A DNA stretch of 64,000 nt from CBFGRV01 sp965651265. Its GTDB lineage: Bacteria > Bacteroidota > Rhodothermia > Rhodothermales > VXPQ01. Made by a program: the position numbers and the translations under genes. Within the stretch, counting starts at the first letter, position 1. Each line of letters starts with the position of its first letter. Shown in pieces: positions 51,725-60,102 of this stretch. Location of the stretch: NCBI GenBank assembly GCA_965651265.1, contig CBFGRV010000010.1, positions 19,025 through 83,024 of the forward strand, in the 5' to 3' direction. A model generated the notes under the pieces. The model saw only the letters and a program-made list of their open reading frames with translations, had not been told where the DNA came from and did not search any database.

Positions 51725-53131
51725 TTACTTCTCGCGGAGCGACTCCTTCAGCTCACGATGCAGCGTCGTCTGCTGTACCGGTCGATGCTCCTGGTCGACG
51801 GCCTCCACCACCTTGCCTATGATTTCGACGCCCTCATCGATCTGCTCCCGCGTGATGATGAGCGGCGATCGGAATCGAACCGATTTACGGCCGCATCCGA
51901 GAATGATGAGCCCCTCCTGAAAGCACCGTTCGATGACGGCATCGCGGAAGCGCCCATCCGGCAGATCGAAGGCGCACATCAGGCCGCGTCCGCGAACGTT
52001 CGTGACGGCCGGCATGGCTTCCTGCAGCTCGTAGAGCCGGGACTGCAGATAGCTGCCCTTCTCCCCGGCCTCCTCCACGAGCCGATCCCTCTCGATGATC
52101 TCGAGGATTCGGTCGAAGCGGACCATATCCACCAGATTCCCGCCCCAGGTAGAATTGATGCGGCTCGGTACGTGAAAGACATTGTCCTCGACGTCATCCA
52201 ACCGGCGCCCGGCCAGAATGCCGCAGATCTGCGTTTTCTTGCCGAATGCGATGATGTCGGGCTCGACCTCCAATGCCTGATGCGCCCAGAACTTGCCCGT
52301 AATGCCGACTCCCGACTGCACCTCGTCGAAGATGAGCAAGGCGTCGTTCTCGAGAGCCAGGTCTTTGAGCCGGCGCAGGAACTCGGGCCTGAAGTGATTG
52401 TCGCCGCCTTCGCCCTGAATAGGCTCGATGATGATGGCGGCGATATCGTCGCGCCGCTCGAGGAAGTGCATTTTCGCCTGCGCGATGGCCAGTTCTTCGG
52501 CCTTTTCTACCTCCTCGAGATGCTCCTCGAGCGGGAAGATGATCTTGGGATTCAGAACGCGCGGCCAATCGAACTTCGGGAAATACTGCGTCTTGCGCGG
52601 GTCGGCCGTGTTGGTCAGGGAGAGCGTGTAGCCGGATCGGCCGTGAAACGCCTGCTCGAAATGGAGAACCTGGCTGCCGAGCTCCCGCCGGTATCCCTTC
52701 TGGAAGTTCTTGCGGACCTTCCAATCAAAGGCCGCCTTGAGGGCGTTCTCGACGGCCAGCGCGCCGCCTGAGATGAAAAACGCGTAGGGAAGGTACTCGG
52801 GGATGGCGACGCGCCCGAACGTCTCGACGAAGCGCGCGCTATGCACCGTCGCGATGTCGGAGTTGGTGATCTTGTTCGCGGCCGCCTCCATCAGGCGTTT
52901 CATGAACTCCTGGTCCTCGAGAAGCGCCGGATGATTCATGCCGACGGCGCTGGAGGCATAGAATCCGAAGAAATCGAGGTACCGCTTGCCTGTGACCTGG
53001 TCGTAGAGATCGAGACCGCGGCTGCGCTCCATGTCCAGCACAATCGGCATCATCCCTTTCGTCAGGATGTGCGTGCTGAGGATCTCACGGGCTTTCTCCG
53101 GAGCGAAGCTGCTGTCAACTGTAGTTTCCAT
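51725..53131 (-). CDS. lat: L-lysine 6-transaminase
   Basis: A 468-residue class III PLP aminotransferase. Seen: GFYASSAVGMNHPALLEDQ, FFISGGALAVENALKAAFDWK, HGRSGYTLSLTNTADPRKTQYFP, IIIEPIQGEGGDNHF, DEVQSGVGITGKFWAHQ, the PLP lysine in FGKKTQ (about residue 299) and NSTWGGNLVDM. The GKKTQ and TLSLTNT motifs are typical of lysine epsilon-aminotransferase, which turns lysine into 2-aminoadipate semialdehyde/piperideine-6-carboxylate. The ATG at 53131 was chosen from several upstream starts because the longer reading frames have no family likeness. It is divergent from lipA. Confidence 0.88.
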   Translation of the reverse strand: METTVDSSFAPEKAREILSTHILTKGMMPIVLDMERSRGLDLYDQVTGKRYLDFFGFYASSAVGMNHPALLEDQEFMKRLMEAAANKITNSDIATVHSARFVETFGRVAIPEYLPYAFFISGGALAVENALKAAFDWKVRKNFQKGYRRELGSQVLHFEQAFHGRSGYTLSLTNTADPRKTQYFPKFDWPRVLNPKIIFPLEEHLEEVEKAEELAIAQAKMHFLERRDDIAAIIIEPIQGEGGDNHFRPEFLRRLKDLALENDALLIFDEVQSGVGITGKFWAHQALEVEPDIIAFGKKTQICGILAGRRLDDVEDNVFHVPSRINSTWGGNLVDMVRFDRILEIIERDRLVEEAGEKGSYLQSRLYELQEAMPAVTNVRGRGLMCAFDLPDGRFRDAVIERCFQEGLIILGCGRKSVRFRSPLIITREQIDEGVEIIGKVVEAVDQEHRPVQQTTLHRELKESLREK

Positions 53132-53408
53132 ATGCTGAGCTAAACTTTCCAAGATTGATGGCCACCGGTGCGCGGCCCGAAGCGCTTTCAAGATACCGAA
53201 AGCGCCACTGGTTCGTTCGAAGCTGATGCGAAATTCCGCGCCGAAAAGCGCGCGGATGGAGACGATCCGGCGACCGTTCACAGCCGCCCGTTCCGAGTTT
53301 GGCCGCGGATAGCACGGCGATGGGGTCGGGGGACGGACGGCTGCGGATCCGGGGATCCGATCCACGTGGCGTCCGTACTTTCCTCGCTCGTAAACGCAAT
53401 GCGTCGAT

Positions 53409-54383
53409 ATGTCTGATAGACCAGCACCCCGGAAGACTCCGGACAAGGTTCAGCTCAAGCGCGTCAAGAAGGAGCCACTGGCTGCCGGCGGCGACGGGAT
53501 GTTCGAGCTCCCCGTAGTGCACGAACCCGTGGTGGCCAACGTGCGCGGGAAGCGGCCGGACTGGCTCCGCGTGAAGTTGCCCTACGGCGAGAACTATAAG
53601 AAGATCGTCGACATCGTCGATCGGAATCGCCTTCACACCGTCTGCCAGAGTGCGCGCTGTCCGAACATGGGCGAGTGCTGGACGGCCGGCACGGCGACGT
53701 TCATGATCCTCGGTAACGTGTGCACGCGCTCATGCGGGTTTTGCGCGGTCAAGACCGGGCGCCCTGGACCGGGGCTCGATTGGGACGAGCCCAACCGCGT
53801 GGCCGATGCCGTCCTCCACATGGGCCTTCGGCATGCCGTCATCACCAGCGTGAACCGAGACGAGCGTGAGGATGGCGGCGCGCCCATCTTTGCCGAAACC
53901 ATCCGAAGGATCCGCGAAGTTCAGCCGGGTTGCACCGTCGAGGTGCTTATCCCTGATTTCCGCGGCATCTGGGACGCACTCCAGATCGTGCTCGATGCGC
54001 GGCCGGACATCCTCAATCACAACGTCGAAACCGTACCGCGACTCTACCGGCGCGTGCGCCCGCAGGCCGACTACCAGCGCTCGCTCGAGGTGCTTCGCCG
54101 CTCCAAGGAGCAGGGACTGCGTACGAAGAGCGGCATCATGGTAGGCCTGGGCGAGACCGAGGATGAAGTAATCGAGTTGATGGATGATTTCGTCGCCAAC
54201 GGCGTCGATGTCATGACGATCGGCCAGTACCTGCAGCCCACGCGGATGCACCTGCCTGTCGAGGAGTTCATTCACCCGGACGTCTTTCGCCGGTACAAGG
54301 TGGTCGGCGAGGCCAAAGGCATCGAGCACGTCGAGAGCGGCCCCCTCGTACGCTCCTCCTACCACGCCGAACGCCACGTCTGA
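53409..54383 (+). CDS. lipA: Lipoyl synthase
   Basis: A 324-residue radical-SAM enzyme with two iron-sulfur clusters. The auxiliary cluster uses Cys79, Cys84 and Cys90 (CQSARCPNMGEC) and the Ser in the C-terminal RSSYHAE. The SAM cluster uses Cys105, Cys109 and Cys112 (CTRSCGFC). It inserts sulfur into octanoyl-E2/GcvH to make lipoyl groups. This fits the fused E1 in the window. The N-terminus has about 50 residues more than the shortest homologues. Confidence 0.96.
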   Translation: MSDRPAPRKTPDKVQLKRVKKEPLAAGGDGMFELPVVHEPVVANVRGKRPDWLRVKLPYGENYKKIVDIVDRNRLHTVCQSARCPNMGECWTAGTATFMILGNVCTRSCGFCAVKTGRPGPGLDWDEPNRVADAVLHMGLRHAVITSVNRDEREDGGAPIFAETIRRIREVQPGCTVEVLIPDFRGIWDALQIVLDARPDILNHNVETVPRLYRRVRPQADYQRSLEVLRRSKEQGLRTKSGIMVGLGETEDEVIELMDDFVANGVDVMTIGQYLQPTRMHLPVEEFIHPDVFRRYKVVGEAKGIEHVESGPLVRSSYHAERHV

Positions 54384-54472
54384 CCCCTCGCCGCCCCCAT
54401 ATCCGAAGAGTTTACGGCAATTCGCCACCATCGCTGGTTGAGATGGGTCAGCGGCCGGTCACCTCCCCCTTA

Positions 54473-54521
54473 AAACAGCAATCAGTAACCCGCAATCATC
54501 GACCAGCAACCAGCAACAGTT
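54473..54521. repeat. Heptamer tandem repeat, 7 degenerate copies, directly before ndk
   Basis: Read in steps of seven from 54473: AAACAGC, AATCAGT, AACCCGC, AATCATC, GACCAGC, AACCAGC, AACAGTT. The ndk ATG follows one base later. The unit AACCAGC is the reverse complement of the unit at 2742-2762. Confidence 0.75.
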
Positions 54522-54522
54522 C

Positions 54523-54951
54523 ATGCAACGAACCCTCGCCATTCTAAAACCTGACTGTGTTCGCAAGAACCTGACTGGCGAAGTCATTCGCCGCATCCAG
54601 GAAGCCGGCTTTCGGATCGTCGCCCTTCGCATGGTGAAGCTCTCGAAGGCGCAGGCCGAAGGCTTCTACGAGGTGCATCGCGGCCGCCCGTTCTTTGAGG
54701 AGCTGACCGAATTCATGTCGAGCGGTCCGTGCGTTCCGATGGTCCTCGAGAAGGAGAACGCCGTCGAGGACTTCCGGAAGCTCATCGGCGCAACCGATCC
54801 CGCGGAGGCCGACGAAGGCACCATCCGAAAGCTATTCGCCGACAGCAAGGGGCAGAACATCGTGCACGGATCGGATTCCGTGGAAAATGGAAAGATCGAA
54901 TCGAACTACTTCTTTGCCGAGCATGAAATCGTCGGACTCCGGTCGGCGTAA
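54523..54951 (+). CDS. ndk: Nucleoside-diphosphate kinase
   Basis: A 142-residue enzyme that moves phosphate from ATP to NDPs via a phospho-His. The active His115 is in NIVHGSDS. The start MQRTLAILKPDCV, the GRPFFEEL and SSGPCVPMVL blocks and the FFAEHEI end are all as in the family. The ATG is immediately after a heptamer array, which leaves no normal ribosome binding site. The NamZ-type gene follows on the same strand. Confidence 0.96.
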   Translation: MQRTLAILKPDCVRKNLTGEVIRRIQEAGFRIVALRMVKLSKAQAEGFYEVHRGRPFFEELTEFMSSGPCVPMVLEKENAVEDFRKLIGATDPAEADEGTIRKLFADSKGQNIVHGSDSVENGKIESNYFFAEHEIVGLRSA

Positions 54952-55024
54952 GCCCCACGCGACCTTCGGATCACTCTTCAACCACCTTCGACCCTCCGGC
55001 CGTGCAACCGCGCGCCGCGTAGGT

Positions 55025-56281
55025 ATGATCGCGCTCTCCGCTGCGGTCCTTTTCGTCACGGGATGCGGCGATGTGCCGCCTGCGGGCGCCGATACGGCCG
55101 CGCAGGATGTGCGCACCGGAGCTGAGATCCTCGCCGATCGCGGATTCGACCTCCTCCAGGGGCATCGGGTCGGATTGATCGTCAACCATACGGCCATGGT
55201 GGATACGGTCCATCTCATGGATCTCATCCACCAAAGCCCCGAGATCGAGCTCACGGCTCTTTTCGGCCCCGAACACGGCATCCGGGGCACAGCCGATGCC
55301 GGCGAGCAGGTGGCGGATGGTCGTGATACGCGTACCGGCGCCCCCATCTACAGCCTCTACGGCGAGACCCGCAAGCCGAGTCCCGAGATGCTGGAGGATG
55401 TCGACATCCTCGTGTTCGACATACAGGACATCGGGGCGCGCTTCTACACCTACATTTCTACCATGGGCCTCTCGATGCAGGCCGCCGCAGAGCACGGAAT
55501 TCCCTTTGTGGTGTTGGATCGACCCAATCCCATCGGAGGCGAATACGTGTCGGGCTTCATGCTCGACCCCGCTCACACGTCATTCGTCGGGCAGTACGAG
55601 ATTCCGATGGCTCACGGACTAACCGTCGGCGAGCTTGCCACGATGATCAAGGAGGAGCCGCTCATGGAGGGGCTCGAAGAACTCGAGCTGCACGTCGTCG
55701 AGGTTGAAGGCTGGGAGCGCGACGACCTCTGGCCCGAAACCGGCCTTCCGTGGAATCCGCCGAGCCCGAACATCCCGGATTTCGAGACGGCCCTCGTGTA
55801 TCCCGGCGCCGTGTTATTCGAGGCGGCCTCCGCGAGTGAGGGCCGAGGCACGCGCAGCCCGTTTATGCAATTGGGTGCGCCATGGGCGGATGGTCAGGCC
55901 CTCGCCGATACGCTGAACGGCCGCGGCCTTCCCGGCGTGCGCTTCGAGCCGGTGGAATTCACGCCGGAGAGCATCGAGGGCATGGCAATGAATCCGAAGC
56001 TGCTGGGCAGAAAGCTTCAGGGCGTCCGATATGTGCTGACGGATGTGGATGCATTCCGGCCTGTCGAGGCGGGAATCCACGTCCTGCACGCCTTCTGGCA
56101 GCAGGCTGAAGCGGCGGGCCAATCGCTGATTGCTCGGCCGGCCTCGCTCGCACGGCTCTCCGGTACGGACGGGCTGCTCCAGATGCTCGAAAATGGAGCG
56201 GGGCCTGAGGCCATCATCGCGTCCTGGAACGAGGAAGTCGAAGACTTTCGCCGGCGCCGGGAGCCTTATCTACTCTACTGA
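55025..56281 (+). CDS. namZ: DUF1343 protein, NamZ-type exo-beta-N-acetylmuramidase, lipoprotein
   Basis: A 418-residue protein beginning with a short lipoprotein signal (MIALSAAVLFVTGC). The DUF1343 domain is full-length: ILADRGFDLLQGHRVGLIVNHT, LFGPEHGIRGTADAGEQV, YSLYGETRKPS, VFDIQDIGARFYTYISTM, DRPNPIGGEYVSG and LVYPGAVLFEAASASEGRGT (cut short here). Characterised DUF1343 proteins (NamZ) release terminal N-acetylmuramic acid during peptidoglycan recycling. The start is uncertain: ATG 54923 is in frame and would overlap ndk, but 55025 gives the normal signal length. Confidence 0.82.
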   Translation: MIALSAAVLFVTGCGDVPPAGADTAAQDVRTGAEILADRGFDLLQGHRVGLIVNHTAMVDTVHLMDLIHQSPEIELTALFGPEHGIRGTADAGEQVADGRDTRTGAPIYSLYGETRKPSPEMLEDVDILVFDIQDIGARFYTYISTMGLSMQAAAEHGIPFVVLDRPNPIGGEYVSGFMLDPAHTSFVGQYEIPMAHGLTVGELATMIKEEPLMEGLEELELHVVEVEGWERDDLWPETGLPWNPPSPNIPDFETALVYPGAVLFEAASASEGRGTRSPFMQLGAPWADGQALADTLNGRGLPGVRFEPVEFTPESIEGMAMNPKLLGRKLQGVRYVLTDVDAFRPVEAGIHVLHAFWQQAEAAGQSLIARPASLARLSGTDGLLQMLENGAGPEAIIASWNEEVEDFRRRREPYLLY

Positions 56282-56307
56282 GGCCGAAAGACGAATCCGA
56301 CCGGATT

Positions 56308-56580
56308 TTAGGAGGCCTCCGCGACGTCCGATTTCTTCTCTGGTGCCGCCAGGATCGCCCAGATAATCTCGAGATAGCCCCCCAGGATGATGACGGGCGC
56401 GACGTACAGTGAGATGAATCCATCTACCTCGTTCTCCAGGCGCATGATGATGAACCCGACGAGGATCGCAAGGACGCCGGCGATCATAAGTATGTAATTT
56501 CGTCGGCCGAAGACCATGCGCGCTCGCCGGCGCGGATCACGTGTACGTGGTCTGCGTCTACGACCCTTGCTTCTCGCCAT
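56308..56580 (-). CDS. DUF3098 small membrane protein
   Basis: A 90-residue protein with a basic N-terminus (MARSKGRRRRPRTRDPRRRA) and then FGRRNYILMIAGVLAILVGFIIM, a second hydrophobic segment around 55-75 (LYVAPVIILGGYLEIIWAIL). The FGxxNYxLM start and two helices match DUF3098, found in Bacteroidota, with no known function. It is the only minus-strand gene in this stretch and is convergent with the NamZ-type gene. Confidence 0.8.
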   Translation of the reverse strand: MARSKGRRRRPRTRDPRRRARMVFGRRNYILMIAGVLAILVGFIIMRLENEVDGFISLYVAPVIILGGYLEIIWAILAAPEKKSDVAEAS

Positions 56581-56681
56581 GAGGAGGAGGTGATGGTTGA
56601 ATTGGTTGGATGAAGCGGCTATCCGCCTGCGACATTGGTATGACCGAACCCCAGGCTTTCGTAGTGAGTTCCGGCGCGAGA

Positions 56682-58124
56682 ATGCCCGTGCGTCAATGGT
56701 TCGCGCTCTCGCTGCTCCTCGTCGTCCCCTGGATACCGGCCCATGCGCAGTATGGCCCGCTGGCCGCCCGCATCGAACAGCATATCCGGTCTGAAGCCGC
56801 ACAGCCTGCTTTCTGGGGTGCCTACGTCGAGGATGTGGAGAGCGGCGAGGTCGTCTACGCGCTCAACGCACAGTACCGATTCGTCCCCGCTTCCAATCAA
56901 AAGCTACTGACCACTGCCACCGCGCTCGACGCTCTGGGGTCAGACTATCGATACGAGACCGTCTTGTTTTTCGATGGGGCCGTGCGCGGTGACGTCTTGA
57001 AGGGGGATCTCATCATCAGGGGCTCGGGCGACCCGACGTTCGGAAGTGCGCTGGCTTCGGGAGAAGACCCTCTTCGGACGTGGGCACGCCGTCTGGCCGA
57101 GCTCGGCGTTACCCGCATCGAGGGGCGCATCGTGGGAGATGACGATACGTTCGACGATCGCGCCTATTCGCAGGGCTGGGACATCGATTATGTCACGGAG
57201 CAGGCAAGTCGTGCACTCGGGGTCAGTGCCAGTGGTCTCTCCTACAATGACAATGTCGTGGAGGTGAAGATAACGGCGAATGGCGCGAACCGCGCTCCCA
57301 CGATCGTCACGTATCCGGACGGGTTCGTGAACATCCAGAACGACCTGCTCACGGCGAGGCGCCGGAGGGGCATCTCCGTGCGCACGAGCCGAGACTTCGG
57401 CAGCGAAACCGTCCGCCTGCAAGGATCCATTCCGCAGACCTACAACGGGACGATCGTAACGCCGGTGACGAATCCGACGCTTTTTGCCGCCGCAACGTTC
57501 GCTTCGTACCTCAAGGGCTATGGCATCGAGGTGGAGGCGGAGATCGTCGACATCGACGATCTAAGCCGTTTCGAGTACAGTAGGGAGCGACCTCTTTTCG
57601 TGCACGTGTCTCCTCCGCTGTCCGAGATCATTGCCATCATCAACAAGCGAAGTAACAACTTCTACGCCGAGCAGGTCTTCCGGACGTTCAGCTTCGGCGG
57701 CTCGGCCGATGGCGGTGAACGACGTGTCAAGGCGCTCCTGAGCCGGGCCGGCGTGGCCATCACAGGCGTGGATGTGCGCGATGGATCGGGACTCTCCAGG
57801 AAGAATATGGTGACCCCCGAGGCTGTGGGCAAGCTCCTCGCCTTCATGTATCGGCATCCGGAGCGAGATCCCTTCATCGCTTCACTCCCAACGGGAGGGG
57901 AACCTCAATCGACGCTTCGATACCGGCTCGCCGGTGCCCCCGTCCGCGCCAAAACCGGGTCGCTCGAGTATGTACGAACGTTGAGCGGATATGCGCAGAC
58001 GCGCAGCGGGCGCGTGCTGGCCTTCGCAATCTTCGCCAATAACTATGGCGGTCCCGCCTATCAAATCAATCAGGGCATCGATAGGATCGTCATGGAACTG
58101 GCCTCCGCGGATGCCACCTCGTAG
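56682..58124 (+). CDS. dacB: D-alanyl-D-alanine carboxypeptidase/endopeptidase (PBP4, S13)
   Basis: A 480-residue exported penicillin-binding protein. The signal peptide ends PAHAQ at 22. Catalytic motifs: SxxK at Ser71-Lys74 (ASNQKLL), SxN in GLSYNDN at about 186, and KTG at about 424 (RAKTGSLEYV). The large insert between SxxK and SxN is typical of PBP4/DacB. It trims or cuts peptidoglycan cross-links in the periplasm. The ATG at 56682 is chosen for the signal peptide; ATG 56610 is in frame but adds an odd N-terminus. mreD follows after 55 bases. Confidence 0.93.
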   Translation: MPVRQWFALSLLLVVPWIPAHAQYGPLAARIEQHIRSEAAQPAFWGAYVEDVESGEVVYALNAQYRFVPASNQKLLTTATALDALGSDYRYETVLFFDGAVRGDVLKGDLIIRGSGDPTFGSALASGEDPLRTWARRLAELGVTRIEGRIVGDDDTFDDRAYSQGWDIDYVTEQASRALGVSASGLSYNDNVVEVKITANGANRAPTIVTYPDGFVNIQNDLLTARRRRGISVRTSRDFGSETVRLQGSIPQTYNGTIVTPVTNPTLFAAATFASYLKGYGIEVEAEIVDIDDLSRFEYSRERPLFVHVSPPLSEIIAIINKRSNNFYAEQVFRTFSFGGSADGGERRVKALLSRAGVAITGVDVRDGSGLSRKNMVTPEAVGKLLAFMYRHPERDPFIASLPTGGEPQSTLRYRLAGAPVRAKTGSLEYVRTLSGYAQTRSGRVLAFAIFANNYGGPAYQINQGIDRIVMELASADATS

Positions 58125-58179
58125 ATTCCGGTATCATGGACCGAATCACCCGTCACCCTATCGCTCTCGCATCGACTGA

Positions 58180-58650
58180 ATGCCGTCCCTGGTTCGACAA
58201 GCCATAGCCGGCCTTCTCATTTTTGTCCTTCAATGGCTGGTGCTGGGACGGCTACGGCTCTGGGGAGCGTATCCGGATGCCGTCCTCCTTTTCGTGGCCT
58301 GGATGGGCCTGCGGAATGGTCGACAGGCCGGCTCCATTGCAGGTTTTGTTGGTGGGCTGCTGATGGATATGGTCTATGGTACGTGGGGCGTCCACATGTT
58401 CGTCAAGACATTAGTGGGCTTCCTCGTCGGGCTATTCCCCGCCAACGAACGCGAAACGCTGCTCATTCTTCCGCAGCAGGCCTTCATCGGTAGTCTCGTT
58501 ATCGCCCTTCTGCATAACGGTCTATTCGTGCTGTTCCTGGCCCTCGAGGCCGGCACACGGAACACCTTCATGATCTCCGGCCTCTGGCTCGGCTCGGCTC
58601 TGTACACGGCGGCCGTCGGCACGACGGCTGCCCTGTTCAATACGCGCTAA
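58180..58650 (+). CDS. mreD: Rod shape-determining protein MreD
   Basis: A 156-residue polytopic membrane protein with about five helices. AGLLIFVLQWLVLGRLRLWGAYPDAVLLFVAWMGL-like segments (shown in part) and GFVGGLLMDMVYG are typical of MreD. MreD is part of the elongasome with MreC, MreB, RodA and PBP2. mreB and mreC are not adjacent; instead it follows dacB. The small size and position in a cell-wall cluster fit. Confidence 0.8.
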   Translation: MPSLVRQAIAGLLIFVLQWLVLGRLRLWGAYPDAVLLFVAWMGLRNGRQAGSIAGFVGGLLMDMVYGTWGVHMFVKTLVGFLVGLFPANERETLLILPQQAFIGSLVIALLHNGLFVLFLALEAGTRNTFMISGLWLGSALYTAAVGTTAALFNTR

Positions 58651-58800
58651 CGACGCCTCGTTTGCTGCGGCCTCGCACGGGGTGCTTCGAATTGAAACGA
58701 TCCGGACACACGACCCGCGCATCAGGTTCGCGCCGAAACGGATCTCTTCGCACGCGGTTTGGCTGAGGTCCGTCATTCTGTCTATCCCAAGTGGTAGCCT

Positions 58801-59184
58801 ATGTCTACGATTTTGGTGATCGAGGACGATCACAACCTGAGAGAGGGACTGGAGCTGATCTTCGAAATCGATGGGCACAATTCGCTGGGATCTTCGAACG
58901 GCATCGCAGGCATGGAGCTGATCCGACGGCATCGGCCAGATATCGTAGTTACCAACTACAAGATGCCGGGTGCGGACGGATTCGATGTGTTGAGCGCCGT
59001 GCGCGATCATCCGCAACTGTCTCACACGCCTGTCGTGTTCGTGACGGCGGATCATTCCCCATCGCTCCGCGACCGCGCGTTGGAGGCCGGTGTGGATGCC
59101 TTCCTTACGAAACCCTTCGAACTCGACGAACTGAAGCGCACGGTCTACGGACTGCTCGAGCAGAACGTACACCAGTATTCTTGA
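58801..59184 (+). CDS. Stand-alone receiver-domain protein with Asn at the phosphorylation site
   Basis: A 127-residue protein that is a single receiver domain. The acidic pair is present (VIEDDHN, Asp9-Asp10), as are Thr82 (FVTADH) and Lys104 (FLTKPFEL). At the place of the phospho-acceptor Asp the sequence reads VVTNYKMPG, with Asn52, encoded by AAC. It therefore cannot be phosphorylated in the usual way and may act as a constitutive or phosphorylation-independent regulator. It is unlinked to a kinase. The neighbours are mreD and dapA. Confidence 0.88.
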   Translation: MSTILVIEDDHNLREGLELIFEIDGHNSLGSSNGIAGMELIRRHRPDIVVTNYKMPGADGFDVLSAVRDHPQLSHTPVVFVTADHSPSLRDRALEAGVDAFLTKPFELDELKRTVYGLLEQNVHQYS

Positions 59185-59205
59185 GGACCCGAGCCTGCGT
59201 GTGAC

Positions 59206-60102
59206 TCAGACCTTCTCCTGAAGGTGCGCCTCGAACACCTCAAGCAGGCGAGGCCGATTCGCCTCCGAGATGTCCACGAGCGGCAGACGAAGCCGCCCAT
59301 TCATGATGCCCATCGAGGCGAGGACTGTTTTCACGGGGATGGGGTTCGTCTCCACGAAGCAGGCCCGCATCGCCGGCACCAGCTCGAAATGCAGCCGGCG
59401 CGCCTCATCGATCCGTCCCCCGAGGGCGGTCCGAACCATGCGGCTGACCGGCTCGGGAAGGACATTGCTCAGCACGGACACGACACCGTGTGCACCCAGC
59501 GCAATCATCGGCAGAGTCATCTCGTCGTCTCCGGAATAGACGGCGAGCTTCTCCGGACGGCCCATGAGAATATCGGAAATCTGTGCGAGATCGCCCGACG
59601 CCTCCTTGATGCCCACCACGGAAGGCACCTCCTCGGCCAACTGCAAGACGGTGTCGGCTGCGATGTTGAAGCTCGTACGACCCGGCACGTTGTACAGGAT
59701 GATGGGCTTGTCGGCCGCCTCCGCAATGGCCTTGACGTGCGCGACGAAGCCCGCCTGCGTCGGCTTGTTGTAGTAGGGACCGACGATCAGCAATGCATCC
59801 GCGCCCGACGCGGCGGCTTCTTTCGAGAACCCGATACTTTCGCTCGTCGAGTTGTTGCCCGTGCCGATGATGACGGGGACGCGCCCGTCGACGAATTCTA
59901 TGGCCGCATCGACGAGCCGCCGCCGCTCCTCGGGCCAGACGGTGGCATTTTCTCCCGTAGTTCCGAGAACGACCAGCGCATCCACGCCGCCCTGGATCTG
60001 AAGGTCGATGTGGCGGCGGAAGGCCTCGAGGTCGAGGTCATCATCCGCAGTGAATGGCGTCACGATGGCAGTCCCCGTTCCGGTAAAAACAAAATCGCTC
60101 AT
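59206..60102 (-). CDS. dapA: 4-hydroxy-tetrahydrodipicolinate synthase
   Basis: A 298-residue class I aldolase-type lyase condensing pyruvate and aspartate semialdehyde, the first committed step of lysine/diaminopimelate synthesis. Schiff-base lysine is Lys166 (VVGIKEASGD), catalytic Tyr is Tyr137 (ILYNVPGRT), and the GTTGE motif is at 47-51. The ATG at 60102 overlaps the dapB stop by four bases (ATGA), which fixes the start and shows co-transcription. Confidence 0.95.
   Translation of the reverse strand: MSDFVFTGTGTAIVTPFTADDDLDLEAFRRHIDLQIQGGVDALVVLGTTGENATVWPEERRRLVDAAIEFVDGRVPVIIGTGNNSTSESIGFSKEAAASGADALLIVGPYYNKPTQAGFVAHVKAIAEAADKPIILYNVPGRTSFNIAADTVLQLAEEVPSVVGIKEASGDLAQISDILMGRPEKLAVYSGDDEMTLPMIALGAHGVVSVLSNVLPEPVSRMVRTALGGRIDEARRLHFELVPAMRACFVETNPIPVKTVLASMGIMNGRLRLPLVDISEANRPRLLEVFEAHLQEKV

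Noticed and set aside
56294..56309. Small hairpin AATCC/GGATT with TTTT after the NamZ-type gene
   Set aside because: A 5-bp stem is too weak to call a terminator, and it overlaps the stop of the convergent DUF3098 gene.
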